The notes: generated by a model not told the origin, from the sequence alone. Counted from the first letter of the stretch, positions 10,045 through 20,299 are shown. The stretch: 64,000 nucleotides of DNA from Snodgrassella alvi (GCF_002777745.1 NZ_MEIO01000048.1:1-64000), one strand, 5' to 3'. Numbers and translations: made by a program.

Positions 10045-10473
10045 GTATCACTCCTTAAATACTGAAAAACTGATGCCATAACTGTAGCAATAAGATTATT
10101 TATAGCCTTAACTGGATTGATAAGCAAATAAATCAATATTTATTGTGATAATGCAGATAGTTGTGGTGATGGTAAAGCATTTGTTGAAAAAATGTTACTT
10201 TAATTTCTACTAATATATTAATATTAATTAATATATCTATACTAATATAAATATATTTTGACTTTGATATAAAGCTATTAATAGAATGATCATGAAGTTG
10301 AACAGAAGTTAATATTTAGCTGCTGCAACAGTATAAGAGGAGGAATAGACAGTAATACAAACCAAACCACTACTTTTAAATAATATCACCTGATTAGCTG
10401 ATGATGCAGCTATATAAATAGTTACAGCAGAATTAAGTATCAATTTTTTCGGATTTACTCAGGAACAATCATA
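10045..10473. other. AT-rich gap upstream of the Gabija-like operon
   Basis: 429 bases, markedly AT-rich, with runs of ATATTAAT-like sequence near 10200-10260. It lies between the divergent amidase gene and the defence operon, whose promoter should be here. I see no gene, repeat array or clear operator. Confidence 0.55.
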
Positions 10474-12744
10474 ATGTATCTACAAAGCTTCACAATTAAA
10501 AATTTCCGCAAGTTCGGGGAACATGACAATGAAGTCATGTTTGTGAATTCTAAAGAAATATGCCATAACAATTCAGGACACGATACCCCACCACTGGTGT
10601 CACCCTCAAGTACGCTGATTATTGGCAAAAACAATACCGGCAAAACAACGATTACTCATGCTTTAACGATGCTTACTAACAATAAATTATCGATTAAATC
10701 CAGTGATTTTAATTTGAGTTATCTGAATAATTTAATAGATACTTATATAGCAGCCTATCAAAATGAAGACGAAAGCCCTCAACCCGATTTAAAAACGCCT
10801 TTAGAAACGCCGAAATTGGAATTTGAGTTAAAAATAAAATCAGATAATCCAGACGATGAATATATCCATAATTTATCTCAATTTATGCTGATTGGGAATG
10901 ATTATGAGGAAGCAATCATTATTAAAGCTATTTACGAGGTGAAAGAAGAGGCTAATTTTTTTGCAGCGGTTAAAACCTTGGTTCAGCGAAAGCGGCAGGA
11001 ACCATCTGGCAAGAATTCTGAAACGCCTAATGATGAAAAAGTAGATAAAAGAACGCTGCTGGAAGAAATCCTTAAATTGCTGGATGATAAAAATCAAACG
11101 GAATTTAAGTTAAGCTATAAAAATAAAATGGATCAGGAAGTAAAAAATTTTTCTTTAAATAAACTGTTGGAAATCAATTGTATTAAGGCTAATCGCCATC
11201 TGAATAAAAATGTTTTAACCGGTGTATTCAAGCGCATTGTTATTTCTTTATTCAGCGATGAAGAAAGTGATGGTTTGTTTAATCAGGAGCTGAAAGATAT
11301 TAATGACATTATCACGGAAAAAGTAGAGCAAAAAAATAAATCGATTAGTGAGATACTGAGAGAAATTGAACAATTAAATCACATTGATATGAAACTAAGT
11401 GGTAATGTTACTAAAAACGATATTTTAGATAATCTGATTAAGTACAGCTTTAGTGATGGCGATAGCTATATACCGGAAGATCAGTTTGGTCTGGGCTATA
11501 TCAATTTGGTTAATATTATTGGTGAAATCATTGACTATATTAATTCCTATGAAGAGAACAGTCATCGCAGCCGCATAAACCTGCTACTGATTGAAGAGCC
11601 CGAAGCTTTTATGCATCCACAAATGCAAGAATTTTTTATTAAACGCATTGACTTAGCGGTGAATAAAGCAATACAACAGAAAAAATCAGGAACTCCGACA
11701 ATTCAGTCACTCAAATGTCAGATTGTGATCACTACCCATTCTTCGCATATTGTCAACAGTAAAATTCATAGCAGTAATTCATTCGATAATATCAATTATT
11801 TAACAACAGAAAACCGATGCAGCAAGGTGATACCGTTATATGATAAGTTATTAACAGAAAGCTCTCGGACATCCAACTCAAAATCTTCTAAAAAATCAGA
11901 TGCTAAATCAGACTCAAACAATGGTTCATTAGATTATAAATTAGATTCTAATGATCTGCTGTTTCTGAAAAAACACATTAAATACAAAGTATCGGAATTG
12001 TTTTTTTCAGATGCAGTCATTTTAGTGGAAGGTACAACTGAGGAAATGTTATTAAATTATTTTCTTGAAAATGATAAAGATTTAAAGAAATATTATATTT
12101 CCATATTCAGAATTGATGGAGCATATGGCAAAGTTTATTTTCGTTTAATACAACAATTAAAGATACCTTGTTTGATAATTACTGATATAGATATTAAGCG
12201 GTATGACTGCGAGAAAAATAAAACATGTAAAAATTCAAAATGCCCAACATGCCAAGGTCAATCATCTGAACCTCAGAGATTTAAACAAATTACGTGTTTA
12301 AATAACAGAGAAACTACTAATGAAACCCTAAAATGTTTATTTGAAAATAATATTCTAAAAAATAATATGCAATATAAAGAACAAAAGAATATATATATTG
12401 TATTTCAAAAAGACCAAATTGAGGGGCAATATGCCACCAGCCTGGAAGAGGCAATTATTTTAACCAATCATGATAATGACATAATTCTCAAGTTATTATC
12501 AAAATTTTTTCCAAGAAAATCTAAAAATTTTATTATTGATAATAAAATTAAATGTGAATCTTCTTATGAAATTCAGCAACAGATTAGCCAGAATTGCGGC
12601 AAAACAGAGTTTGCCAGCACACTACTCTATAACATGATAATTTCAGATGCAAAATCACCATGTATTCAGTTACCTAGTTATATTGATGATGGGTTGAAGT
12701 GGTTAAAAAACCAACTGGCTAATCATTATGGAGAAAAAAAATGA
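10474..12744 (+). CDS. gajA: Gabija-like GajA: OLD-family ATPase with TOPRIM nuclease domain
   Basis: 756 residues. The N-terminal ABC/SMC-like ATPase has Walker A GKNNTGKT at 51-58, a Walker B/signature region LLLIEEPEAFMHP near 370-383, and TTHSSH near 420. A TOPRIM domain follows: glutamate in LVEGTTEE near 517 and the DxD pair in IITDIDI near 568. In characterised Gabija systems GajA is a nucleotide-regulated endonuclease acting against phage DNA with the helicase GajB. This protein is longer than the roughly 580-residue type member, with an inserted Lys/Glu-rich middle segment and a cluster of four cysteines right after the DxD (residues about 576-593). The 3' end overlaps gajB by four bases (ATGA). 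AGGA precedes the ATG. Codons are more A/T-rich than in neighbours, suggesting acquisition. Confidence 0.85.
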   Translation: MYLQSFTIKNFRKFGEHDNEVMFVNSKEICHNNSGHDTPPLVSPSSTLIIGKNNTGKTTITHALTMLTNNKLSIKSSDFNLSYLNNLIDTYIAAYQNEDESPQPDLKTPLETPKLEFELKIKSDNPDDEYIHNLSQFMLIGNDYEEAIIIKAIYEVKEEANFFAAVKTLVQRKRQEPSGKNSETPNDEKVDKRTLLEEILKLLDDKNQTEFKLSYKNKMDQEVKNFSLNKLLEINCIKANRHLNKNVLTGVFKRIVISLFSDEESDGLFNQELKDINDIITEKVEQKNKSISEILREIEQLNHIDMKLSGNVTKNDILDNLIKYSFSDGDSYIPEDQFGLGYINLVNIIGEIIDYINSYEENSHRSRINLLLIEEPEAFMHPQMQEFFIKRIDLAVNKAIQQKKSGTPTIQSLKCQIVITTHSSHIVNSKIHSSNSFDNINYLTTENRCSKVIPLYDKLLTESSRTSNSKSSKKSDAKSDSNNGSLDYKLDSNDLLFLKKHIKYKVSELFFSDAVILVEGTTEEMLLNYFLENDKDLKKYYISIFRIDGAYGKVYFRLIQQLKIPCLIITDIDIKRYDCEKNKTCKNSKCPTCQGQSSEPQRFKQITCLNNRETTNETLKCLFENNILKNNMQYKEQKNIYIVFQKDQIEGQYATSLEEAIILTNHDNDIILKLLSKFFPRKSKNFIIDNKIKCESSYEIQQQISQNCGKTEFASTLLYNMIISDAKSPCIQLPSYIDDGLKWLKNQLANHYGEKK

Positions 12745-14960
12745 GTCTGCAAGAGAATATACACAATGAAGAGCGACAACTAAAGGAAATATTCACAGCT
12801 ATTGATGATGGCAAAAGCTTTATTGTTCACGCCGGAGCAGGTGCAGGTAAAACCTACACACTGATTGAATCAATTAAGTATATTTTAAGTCATAAATTAA
12901 ATACTTTACGCAAACACAATCAAAAAATCATCTGTATTACTTATACCAATGTAGCCGTTGATGAAATCCGGCACCGGCTGGGCGAAAGCCAGTTTGTGCA
13001 GGTGTCAACCATTCATGAGATGCTATGGCAACAAATTAAATTGTATCAACAATATGAACTAGTTGAACTACATAAAAACAAACTTAAAAAGGAAATAGAA
13101 AATACTGAGTCGGAAATAACAAAGCTATTCTGTGATGTTAATCTGGCTTATCTCAATACTGAGAAAAATAAAGAATTATTCAGGCAGTTTGTACAGGAAA
13201 ACAAAGACGAGTTTTTTAAACTGGAAAAGGAAAAAGCTAAAGCAGATAAATTTAGAAAAAGAATGTTTGAATTAGCTCAAACGATTGATTTGAAAAACGC
13301 TCTAGAAAATATTGACAATTTTAAAAAAATTTTTAAGCTTACTAGCCGGCTCAACAGCTATACACAAGCCTTAGAAAAAATAAATCATCCAGAAGAGCAT
13401 AAGAGAATATCAGTTGAATATGACAGCAAGGCTAATTCTGATCGTCTGGCCTCAATGAAATTCAGCCACGATACATTGCTCGAATACAGCCTGCAATTAG
13501 TCAAGCAATATGATGTGTTCAGAAAACTGCTCACTGACCAATATCCTTATATTTTTATTGATGAATATCAGGACACTAATGAATCTGTTATCAGGTTGAT
13601 GGCTTATTTACAGCAATACGCCCATCCGGAACGATGGCTGGTAGGGTATTTCGGTGATAGTAAACAAAATATTTATGATAGTGGTGTGGGTAATCATATT
13701 GAGAATATTTATCGGGAAATATCGGCCGAAGGTAAGGGGGAAATTAAGCTGGAAAAGATTGTTAAAGATTTTAACCGGCGCTCACAGATACAAATTATTA
13801 ATCTGATTAATAAAATCAGAAATGATGAATTGACGCAAAAACCAATTGATCCAGATAGGACAAATGGAAAAGTTGAATTTTACTGCCTTAAAGCAGAAGC
13901 TGCTGAAAGAGATGAGGATGAAGCGATAATTGATCAGTTTATTGCACATCTTGTTCCATCGCTACCGAGAAATGAGCAAATCAATTGTTTGCTATTGCTT
14001 AATCGTTCTGTGGCCAGTATGAGTGGATTTGAACAACTTTATAACGCAATTGGAAAAGCAAAATTTATCCAATGGGATAACCTTAATTCCATGCTGCTTT
14101 CACGTATACTTAATAAATTGCATCCCGCAGTCCTGCGCCTGTATCAATTGGTCACAGCCTATAATAGTTTAAATAATCCGCACACTACTCTGTATGATTT
14201 ATTCGGCAATACTCAGAGTAGCGTTACTTTTGCTGAGGCAGGTAAACTGGTGCAAATCCTTAAACAACAGCAACCACCTGCTACTTTAAATGAATTTATT
14301 CAGAATATTTCAACCAGATTAAATCAATTAGCTGAGAAAAAAAATAAAAGTGAAAATGACGCAATTAAATTCTGGCTGAAAAACTGCTTTGGGATTAATT
14401 ATCCTAAGGATATAAAGCAAAATAATGCAGGTTTAGTAGACTTATCTTTTGCTGATTATTATATTGATTTTCTTCTGTATGAAGAAATGTATGGAAGCAT
14501 TGATCATGCAGACACCGAAGTTGAAGAAACAGATGACGTGGTTGCCATTAATCAGCAATATATCAACGACATTCTGAACATTGATTTAAACCAATGGCTA
14601 AGCTGGGTAGCTTTTATTAATGATGAACATGCTAAACAGAAGCAAGTGATATACCATACCTATCACGGTACCAAAGGCAGTGAATATGACAATGTAGTAG
14701 TAATAATGAAAAATGATTTTGGCAAAAATAAAAAAAATAAATTTAAAAATTACTTTTCCAGCCTGTCTGCTGATGAGAACATTCAGGTTAGAGATGAGGA
14801 GGACAAAGAGCTGGAAAATACACGCAATCTATTCTATACAGCCTGTTCACGGGCACGTAAAAATTTATGGATTCTTTATCTGGATGATATTACTGAAATC
14901 AGAGATAAGATTGAATTGCTGTTTGGTACTGTTAATACATTTGAACCTGCCATAGAATAA
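12741..14960 (+). CDS. gajB: Gabija-like GajB: UvrD/Rep-like superfamily 1 helicase
   Basis: 739 residues. SF1A motifs occur in order: Walker A AGAGAGKT near 32-39, motif Ia ITYTNVAVDE near 74, Walker B FIDEYQDT near 272, motif III FGDSKQNIY near 306, motif V YHGTKGSEYD near 645 and motif VI FYTACSRARK near 698. Between motifs Ia and II lies a Lys/Glu-rich coiled-coil-like insert (about residues 110-225). In Gabija the helicase partner is thought to sense or process DNA with GajA; here translation is coupled by the ATGA overlap. The protein is longer than the roughly 500-residue type GajB, so the pair is a divergent Gabija or a related class 2 OLD/helicase system. Confidence 0.85.
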   Translation: MSLQENIHNEERQLKEIFTAIDDGKSFIVHAGAGAGKTYTLIESIKYILSHKLNTLRKHNQKIICITYTNVAVDEIRHRLGESQFVQVSTIHEMLWQQIKLYQQYELVELHKNKLKKEIENTESEITKLFCDVNLAYLNTEKNKELFRQFVQENKDEFFKLEKEKAKADKFRKRMFELAQTIDLKNALENIDNFKKIFKLTSRLNSYTQALEKINHPEEHKRISVEYDSKANSDRLASMKFSHDTLLEYSLQLVKQYDVFRKLLTDQYPYIFIDEYQDTNESVIRLMAYLQQYAHPERWLVGYFGDSKQNIYDSGVGNHIENIYREISAEGKGEIKLEKIVKDFNRRSQIQIINLINKIRNDELTQKPIDPDRTNGKVEFYCLKAEAAERDEDEAIIDQFIAHLVPSLPRNEQINCLLLLNRSVASMSGFEQLYNAIGKAKFIQWDNLNSMLLSRILNKLHPAVLRLYQLVTAYNSLNNPHTTLYDLFGNTQSSVTFAEAGKLVQILKQQQPPATLNEFIQNISTRLNQLAEKKNKSENDAIKFWLKNCFGINYPKDIKQNNAGLVDLSFADYYIDFLLYEEMYGSIDHADTEVEETDDVVAINQQYINDILNIDLNQWLSWVAFINDEHAKQKQVIYHTYHGTKGSEYDNVVVIMKNDFGKNKKNKFKNYFSSLSADENIQVRDEEDKELENTRNLFYTACSRARKNLWILYLDDITEIRDKIELLFGTVNTFEPAIE

Positions 14961-15122
14961 GCAATTTTTTCATATAACTTTAATTATATTCAGATATTTT
15001 ACTAAATATAGAATGGATTTTGGTTGCATCTTTAATGTGGATTAAGACAAAGATTGCAGTTTAGATTGGGGTGAGTAATTCAATATAATAATTTATTGAT
15101 ACTAAATATCAGTTGCAGAGAA

Positions 15123-15164
15123 ATTCTGGATATTGTGCTTAATTGAAAAGCTGATATCCAGAAT
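15123..15164. terminator. Hairpin between the convergent gajB and zur genes
   Basis: An 11-bp inverted repeat (15123-15133 with 15154-15164) with a 20-base loop sits between the two convergent ends. It has no strong T run, so a terminator role is only likely. Confidence 0.4.
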
Positions 15165-15188
15165 CATTCTTTAAACTAATCAGATATT

Positions 15189-15686
15189 TTACGACAGGCG
15201 CTGCTGGCATTGCTGGCAGATGCCGGTAAGTACGATATGTTCATCATTGAGCATAAAGCCGTTATCGGCCGCGCGCCGGCGCAATGCTGCCCATTCAGAG
15301 CTCAGGCTTTGTTCATCTACGGCGCCACACTGGTTACACACCAGTACAAAATCGCTGTGATGTATGTTGTCTTCCTGACAATGGCTGTCACATTCATGCT
15401 GTACGTGACGGCAGAGTATATAGCCGTTAACAGCCGGTATTTTATGCAATACGCCCTGCTCTGCCCAGAAATCCAGTGCCCGATAGGCGGTGGGCGGGGC
15501 TACGATGCTGCTGCTGTGCTGCTGCATATGTGCCAGTACCTGATAGGCTTTAATCACGCCGTTCATGTTTAAGACAATATCCAGCACCTGAGCACGTAGC
15601 TGGGTAACGGTTACGCCCTGCTCTGCGCACTGTGCCATGATACGTGCTTTATCTTCAGCTTTGGTTTGCCATGCTGTATTACTCAT
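15189..15686 (-). CDS. zur: Fur-family regulator, Zur type
   Basis: 165 residues, usual for Zur. The winged-helix part is followed by a His/Cys-rich metal region (HVQHECDSHCQEDNIHHSD near 92-111) and two CxxC pairs, VCNQCG near 116 and GICQQCQQ near 155, that form the structural zinc site. Zur binds zinc and represses uptake genes. The extra His/Cys in the middle differs from Fur and favours Zur. It lies 11 bases downstream of the SDR gene and is probably transcribed with it. Confidence 0.82.
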   Translation of the reverse strand: MSNTAWQTKAEDKARIMAQCAEQGVTVTQLRAQVLDIVLNMNGVIKAYQVLAHMQQHSSSIVAPPTAYRALDFWAEQGVLHKIPAVNGYILCRHVQHECDSHCQEDNIHHSDFVLVCNQCGAVDEQSLSSEWAALRRRAADNGFMLNDEHIVLTGICQQCQQRLS

Positions 15687-15697
15687 GCCTGCAAGCC

Positions 15698-16450
15698 TTA
15701 TGCCAGATCACGGGTTACACTCAGGCCGGCAAAAGTTTGCGATACTGGCATGATTTCGATATGGTTAACATTCATATGGGCAGGAGTCTGATACAGCCAT
15801 AATACGGTATTGGCGATATCTGCGGGTTGCAGATAGCTGATATTTTCATATACGGCTGCGGCCTGTTTGTCGTCTCCGCGAAAGCGCACATTGGAAAATT
15901 CAGTATCGCCACACAGGCCGGGTGCAATATTGGTGACACGAATGCGGGTGCCAGCCAGATCGGTACGCAAATTTAAGCTGAACTGGCGTACAAAAGCTTT
16001 GGTGGCTCCATAAACATTGCCACCTTTATACGGCCATGAACCGGCAGTAGAGCCCAGATTAATGATATAACCTGTATTTTTGGCTATCATGCGCGGCAGT
16101 ATCTGCCGTGTTACATAGGTTAAGCCAAGGATATTGGTGTGAATCATGGTTTCCCAGTCGGCAAAGTTTGCTTCCTGAGCCGGTTCCATACCCAGTGCCA
16201 GCCCTGCATTATTCACCAGTAAATCAATATCCGCCCAAGTACTCTGTAAAGAAGCCAAGGCGCTATCGACACTGCTTTTGTCGGCCACATCCATTTGTAA
16301 CGGTAAGAAGGCTGCGCCCAGCTCTGCCTGTAAATGGTGCAGTTTATCCAGCCGCCGTGCCGCGCCGATAACTTTATAGCCGGCATGAACCAGTACTCGA
16401 CACATTTCCGCACCAAAACCGGCAGAAGCGCCTGTAATCAATATTGCCAT
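15698..16450 (-). CDS. SDR-family NADP-dependent oxidoreductase, YdfG-like
   Basis: 250 residues from ATG 16450; AGAAGG nine bases upstream selects this start over an in-frame ATG at 16459, which overlaps that site. The cofactor motif TGASAGFG lies near residue 7, the NNAG block near 85, catalytic Ser near 138 and YGATK near 151. YdfG-type enzymes reduce or oxidise short 3-hydroxy acids and related compounds such as malonic semialdehyde; the exact substrate is not shown. The gene is followed by zur after 11 bases; there is no evident functional link. Confidence 0.87.
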   Translation of the reverse strand: MAILITGASAGFGAEMCRVLVHAGYKVIGAARRLDKLHHLQAELGAAFLPLQMDVADKSSVDSALASLQSTWADIDLLVNNAGLALGMEPAQEANFADWETMIHTNILGLTYVTRQILPRMIAKNTGYIINLGSTAGSWPYKGGNVYGATKAFVRQFSLNLRTDLAGTRIRVTNIAPGLCGDTEFSNVRFRGDDKQAAAVYENISYLQPADIANTVLWLYQTPAHMNVNHIEIMPVSQTFAGLSVTRDLA

Positions 16451-16570
16451 ATTCAGCATCCTTCTGTGTTATTCGCCAGATTATGTTTGTCTTCCAGCTA
16501 CTAATCTTAGCACGTTCCGGCAGATTTTCTATTAAAGTAAGTAGCTGGTTTAATCAGCTATATAATATAA

Positions 16571-16592
16571 ACCCCGTTAATGCTAACGGGGT
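16571..16592 (-). terminator. Intrinsic terminator of pbpG
   Basis: Stem CCCCGTTA with TAACGGGG (16572-16579 and 16584-16591), extended by an A-T pair, loop ATGC. On the minus strand it is followed by TTTATATTATA. It lies 20 bases past the pbpG stop. Confidence 0.85.
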
Positions 16593-16612
16593 GGTTAATT
16601 ACAGACCAGTAC

Positions 16613-17563
16613 TTACAGAGATTGCTGCATAGCCCATGAACGCAGTGCTCGGGCATCACTAACCCGGGTAGTGGAACTGGGAGAATTCAGCAGGACGATG
16701 GTTACTGGCTGATTCTGTACACTGGTCAGAAGTACCATGGAACGGCCGGCTTCACGGATATAGCCGGTTTTTTGCAGGGCAATCGGCCATGCGCCTTCGC
16801 GTATCAGTGCATTGGAATTGTGGTACTGCTCTATGCGGCCATTGCTGGTGTATACCGTACCGGAATTATCGGTTGAAAATTGTCGGATAAGCGGATACTG
16901 GCTGGCACCGCGTACCAGTAAAGCCAGATCACGTGCTGTGGCCTGATTACGCGGATCCAGACCAGTTGGTTCATAAAAGCGTGCATTGGTCATACCCAAC
17001 TCGGCAACTTTATGGTTCATGGCTTCTACAAATGCCGGCATACCGCCCGGATAGGTACGTGCCAAGGCGTGGATTGCTCTGTTCTCACTACTCATTAATC
17101 CGATATGCAACAGTTCACGCCGTGTCATTACGGTACCAATGGACAGGCGGCTGGTTGAATTTTTCAGCCGGTCAATTTCCGCATTGGTGATGGTAATGGG
17201 TTCATTCATATTCTGGTTGGCATCCAGCACTACCATTGCTGAAACCAGCTTGGAAATGGATGCAATAGAACGTACCTGATTGATGTTTTTCTGGTACAGG
17301 ATTTCACCGGTTTGATTGTTCATGATCAGTGCGGATTGCGAGCTTAATAAAGGACCGGCAATCTGGGCACGGGTTTCCAGATTGGCATCTGGATGATTGG
17401 TGATAAATGAGCTGAGGGTATCAGGCTGACTATCCATCTGCTTTTGTTCGATAAACTGACCGAGAACGTCCAGATCGTTAGCAAAAGCGGGGACGGCAAA
17501 AAATAGACTACTACTTAACAGGCTTACCCACTGCCAGCGACGCAGACAAGATAAACGTGACAT
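16613..17563 (-). CDS. pbpG: D-alanyl-D-alanine endopeptidase, PBP7 type
   Basis: 316 residues with an N-terminal signal peptide ending near AFAN. The penicillin-binding active-site triad is complete: SISK (SxxK) near residue 105, SEN (SxN) near 158 and KTG near 265. Enzymes of this type cut DD-crosslinks in periplasmic peptidoglycan. AAGGAAG precedes the ATG by five bases. It is a single gene, divergent from clpX. Confidence 0.93.
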   Translation of the reverse strand: MSRLSCLRRWQWVSLLSSSLFFAVPAFANDLDVLGQFIEQKQMDSQPDTLSSFITNHPDANLETRAQIAGPLLSSQSALIMNNQTGEILYQKNINQVRSIASISKLVSAMVVLDANQNMNEPITITNAEIDRLKNSTSRLSIGTVMTRRELLHIGLMSSENRAIHALARTYPGGMPAFVEAMNHKVAELGMTNARFYEPTGLDPRNQATARDLALLVRGASQYPLIRQFSTDNSGTVYTSNGRIEQYHNSNALIREGAWPIALQKTGYIREAGRSMVLLTSVQNQPVTIVLLNSPSSTTRVSDARALRSWAMQQSL

Positions 17564-17978
17564 GATAACTTCCTTTTTGACCCTGAATCAGGGTAATTTA
17601 ATTCTCAATTAAGATGCTCATACTGAACGTAAGATCGGAACAGATAGTTCTGTTGCCTGCGATTAATAGAAGTTGTTAACGTCCAAATATTTAATTCAAA
17701 AAATCTATTTCTGTATCCAATTATAAGACAATTTTAATCACGGCCGGTACTTTCATTAGCCGTCCGGGTGGATAAAAGCTGTTTATAAACGATATTTTAA
17801 CCAGATTTTCATTGCTAAACTGATTGCTGTAGTTACTAAAACTACAATAGCATTCAGTTTGATATCAGGCTAATAACACTATATACTCATTTTTTGGCTG
17901 AGTTTGGTTACGGTGGTTCATTCTGTATCCTGTCAGGCTCTCAATTATAAGCTCTATTTTCTCGATGAAATCCTGTTT
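17564..17978. other. Divergent promoter region of pbpG and clpX
   Basis: 415 bases without a gene. An in-frame extension upstream of clpX (from 17904) is open but lacks family resemblance. The region must carry both divergent promoters; I cannot fix their positions securely. Confidence 0.5.
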
Positions 17979-19274
17979 ATGAGTAAAGAAATTCGTTATT
18001 GTTCGTTTTGCGGGAAACCTGAAAACGAAGTTAAAAATTTGATTGAAGGTGAAAACGCATTAATCTGTAATGAGTGCGTAGATACATGCAATGAAATGCT
18101 ACATAATCCGGGTGGTTCCTCTACAGAAAAAGGCATGTCAGCAGCTGCTGCTTCTGCCGGTCCGGATGCTGATACCAGTCAGGATAAACTACCTACACCA
18201 GCAGAAATTGTTGCCAATCTCGATCAGTATGTGATTGGGCAGGAAACGGCAAAAAAATCGCTGGCCGTAGCTGTATACAATCATTACAAACGCTTGCGTT
18301 TTGGCAAGGAGGAAGGTCAGGTAGAACTGTCTAAATCCAATATCCTGCTGATCGGGCCTACTGGTTCCGGTAAAACTTTGCTGGCTCAGACTCTGGCGCG
18401 CAAATTGGATGTGCCGTTTGTTATGGCTGATGCTACAACACTCACTGAAGCAGGTTATGTAGGTGAAGATGTTGAGCAGATTATCACTAAATTACTGGGT
18501 AAATGCGATTTTGATGTACAGAAAGCTCAAAGAGGCATTGTGTATATTGATGAAATCGATAAGATTTCGCGTAAGAGTGATAATCCTTCGATTACGCGTG
18601 ATGTATCGGGTGAAGGTGTGCAGCAGGCTTTGCTTAAGCTGGTAGAAGGTACTATTGCTTCTGTACCGCCTCAGGGTGGCCGTAAACATCCTAATCAAGA
18701 ATTCATTAATGTAGATACTACTAATATTCTGTTTATCTGTGGTGGTGCTTTTGCCGGTCTGGAAAAGGTTATCCGCCAGCGTACTGAAAAAGGCGGTATT
18801 GGCTTTGGTGCGGCGGTACACAGTAAAGATGAAAATACTAATATAAGCGAGCTGTTTCAAACGGTAGAGCCGGAAGACTTGATTAAATTCGGTTTGATTC
18901 CTGAGCTGATTGGTCGTTTGCCGGTAATTGCCACGCTAACAGAACTGGATGAAGATGCTCTTATCAATATTCTTACCGAACCTAAAAATGCATTGATTAA
19001 GCAGTTTCAGGCTTTGTTTGCGATGGAGGGTGTGGAGTTACAGGTTCAGCCCTCTGCATTGCGTGCTATTGCTAAGTTGGCTATGGCACGTAAAACTGGT
19101 GCCCGTGGTTTGCGCTCAATTGTGGAAAAAGCTTTGCTGAATACTATGTATGCGCTGCCTGATTTAACTGATGTGAAAAAGGTTGTGGTCAATCAGGATG
19201 TGATTGACAAAGGTGCAGAACCGGAATGGTTACTGGCTGATGGCAGTGCTTATAAAGCTGAAGCAGCAAGCTGA
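17979..19274 (+). CDS. clpX: ATP-dependent Clp protease ATP-binding subunit ClpX
   Basis: 431 residues from ATG 17979, where the conserved N-terminus [13 protein letters not shown] begins; the 25 codons upstream are not part of the family. The C4 zinc finger (CSFC and CNECVDTC), Walker A GPTGSGKT near residue 127, Walker B VYIDEIDK near 190 and sensor regions are intact. The IGF loop that docks ClpP is recognisable as IGFGAAV near 275. ClpX unfolds tagged substrates for ClpP. Unusually for many proteobacteria, clpP and lon are not adjacent. Confidence 0.97.
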   Translation: MSKEIRYCSFCGKPENEVKNLIEGENALICNECVDTCNEMLHNPGGSSTEKGMSAAAASAGPDADTSQDKLPTPAEIVANLDQYVIGQETAKKSLAVAVYNHYKRLRFGKEEGQVELSKSNILLIGPTGSGKTLLAQTLARKLDVPFVMADATTLTEAGYVGEDVEQIITKLLGKCDFDVQKAQRGIVYIDEIDKISRKSDNPSITRDVSGEGVQQALLKLVEGTIASVPPQGGRKHPNQEFINVDTTNILFICGGAFAGLEKVIRQRTEKGGIGFGAAVHSKDENTNISELFQTVEPEDLIKFGLIPELIGRLPVIATLTELDEDALINILTEPKNALIKQFQALFAMEGVELQVQPSALRAIAKLAMARKTGARGLRSIVEKALLNTMYALPDLTDVKKVVVNQDVIDKGAEPEWLLADGSAYKAEAAS

Positions 19275-19292
19275 AATTTTGTCTGTATGAAT

Positions 19293-19332
19293 AAAAAACC
19301 GGCTGGAATTTTAAAATTTCAGCCGGTTTTTT
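19293..19332 (+). terminator. Intrinsic terminator of clpX
   Basis: AAAACCGGCTGGAA pairs, with one mismatch, with TTTCAGCCGGTTTT, followed by T residues; it begins about 19 bases after the clpX stop. Confidence 0.9.
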
Positions 19333-19436
19333 ATTTGTTGAGGTAAATGTGATGCCGATTAAACTACAATGGATGCGGTACTGTGATATCGCTTTATCTG
19401 GCAAATATTTCAAGCCAGAGTTGAAATTATCGATAT

Positions 19437-20114
19437 TTATAGGTATCGGCCAAACCACAAAACTTTGCCAATAATCTGCACATCATCGCTTTCGCTATCC
19501 AGCCGGATTTCAAAGCTCGGATAGGCATCGTTGGCAGAAATTACATTGACTACATTACCCGGCATTAGCTGTAGGCGTTTTACCAGCAAATTGTCGTTGA
19601 TACGGAGTACATATAAGCCATCACGGCGAATATGATTCATTTGCTGCACCAGAATGGTATCCCCGTCATTGAGCACACCTTCCATTGAATCGCCTTTAAC
19701 TGAAATAACTGATAAGCCACTGACTTCAGGACTAATCATTGAATTAATCCAGTCTTTGCGAAACGCCATTGTAAACATTGGCTTCTCATTGGCAACCAGA
19801 CTGCCATGTCCGGCCGCAGCTTCAATCGCATACCGCGGTACGTAAACGAAGTCATCTGCATTTACCGGATTGCCCAGTGTATCATGGGCAGACTGAACAG
19901 GCTGTTCAGGAAAAGGCTCTCCTTCTCCGGTGAGCAGCCAATCGATACTGCATCCTTTTAATTCTTTGATACGCTTCAGGGTTTCTGCCTTGGGTAAACC
20001 ACCTTCATGCCAGATACGGCTGAATCCGGCCATAGTCATATCAATGTCTGTGGCAATTTTGGATTGGCGCTCACCCGGCCATAATGAAGCCAGACGATCC
20101 TTAAATGTTTGCAT
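19437..20114 (-). CDS. CI/LexA-like repressor with S24 peptidase domain
   Basis: 225 residues from ATG 20114, preceded by GGAG seven bases upstream. The N-terminal 70 residues resemble a lambda-repressor-type helix-turn-helix. The C-terminal S24 domain has a putative self-cleavage site AAAGHG near residue 98, catalytic Ser in GDSMEG near 141 and catalytic Lys in LVKRLQ near 178. Such proteins are cut after RecA activation and control prophage or stress genes. No phage structural genes are near, so it is either a relic or a chromosomal regulator; the divergent secreted protein is the obvious first target. Confidence 0.85.
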   Translation of the reverse strand: MQTFKDRLASLWPGERQSKIATDIDMTMAGFSRIWHEGGLPKAETLKRIKELKGCSIDWLLTGEGEPFPEQPVQSAHDTLGNPVNADDFVYVPRYAIEAAAGHGSLVANEKPMFTMAFRKDWINSMISPEVSGLSVISVKGDSMEGVLNDGDTILVQQMNHIRRDGLYVLRINDNLLVKRLQLMPGNVVNVISANDAYPSFEIRLDSESDDVQIIGKVLWFGRYL

Positions 20115-20299
20115 ACACAAACTCCAGCAATTTATTAGAAATATCGTCAGTTAATTAATTTTTATTATACTTGATTCTTAGAAAAATGAATAGTAATTAT
20201 ATATTTAAGAAAAAATTCTCTTGAATGTTTATTTTTTTCTAATTATTATAATAAAAAATAAATAATTTATTAGATTTATCTAATTTTTTGGAGTGGATT

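Noticed and set aside
10474-12744. Effector ATPase of an Eco8-type retron linked to the reverse transcriptase
   Set aside because: The two lie 50 kb apart and this ATPase pairs directly with a helicase, as in Gabija.
19437-20114. LexA proper
   Set aside because: The N-terminal domain is lambda-repressor-like and the length is greater than LexA; called as a CI-like repressor.
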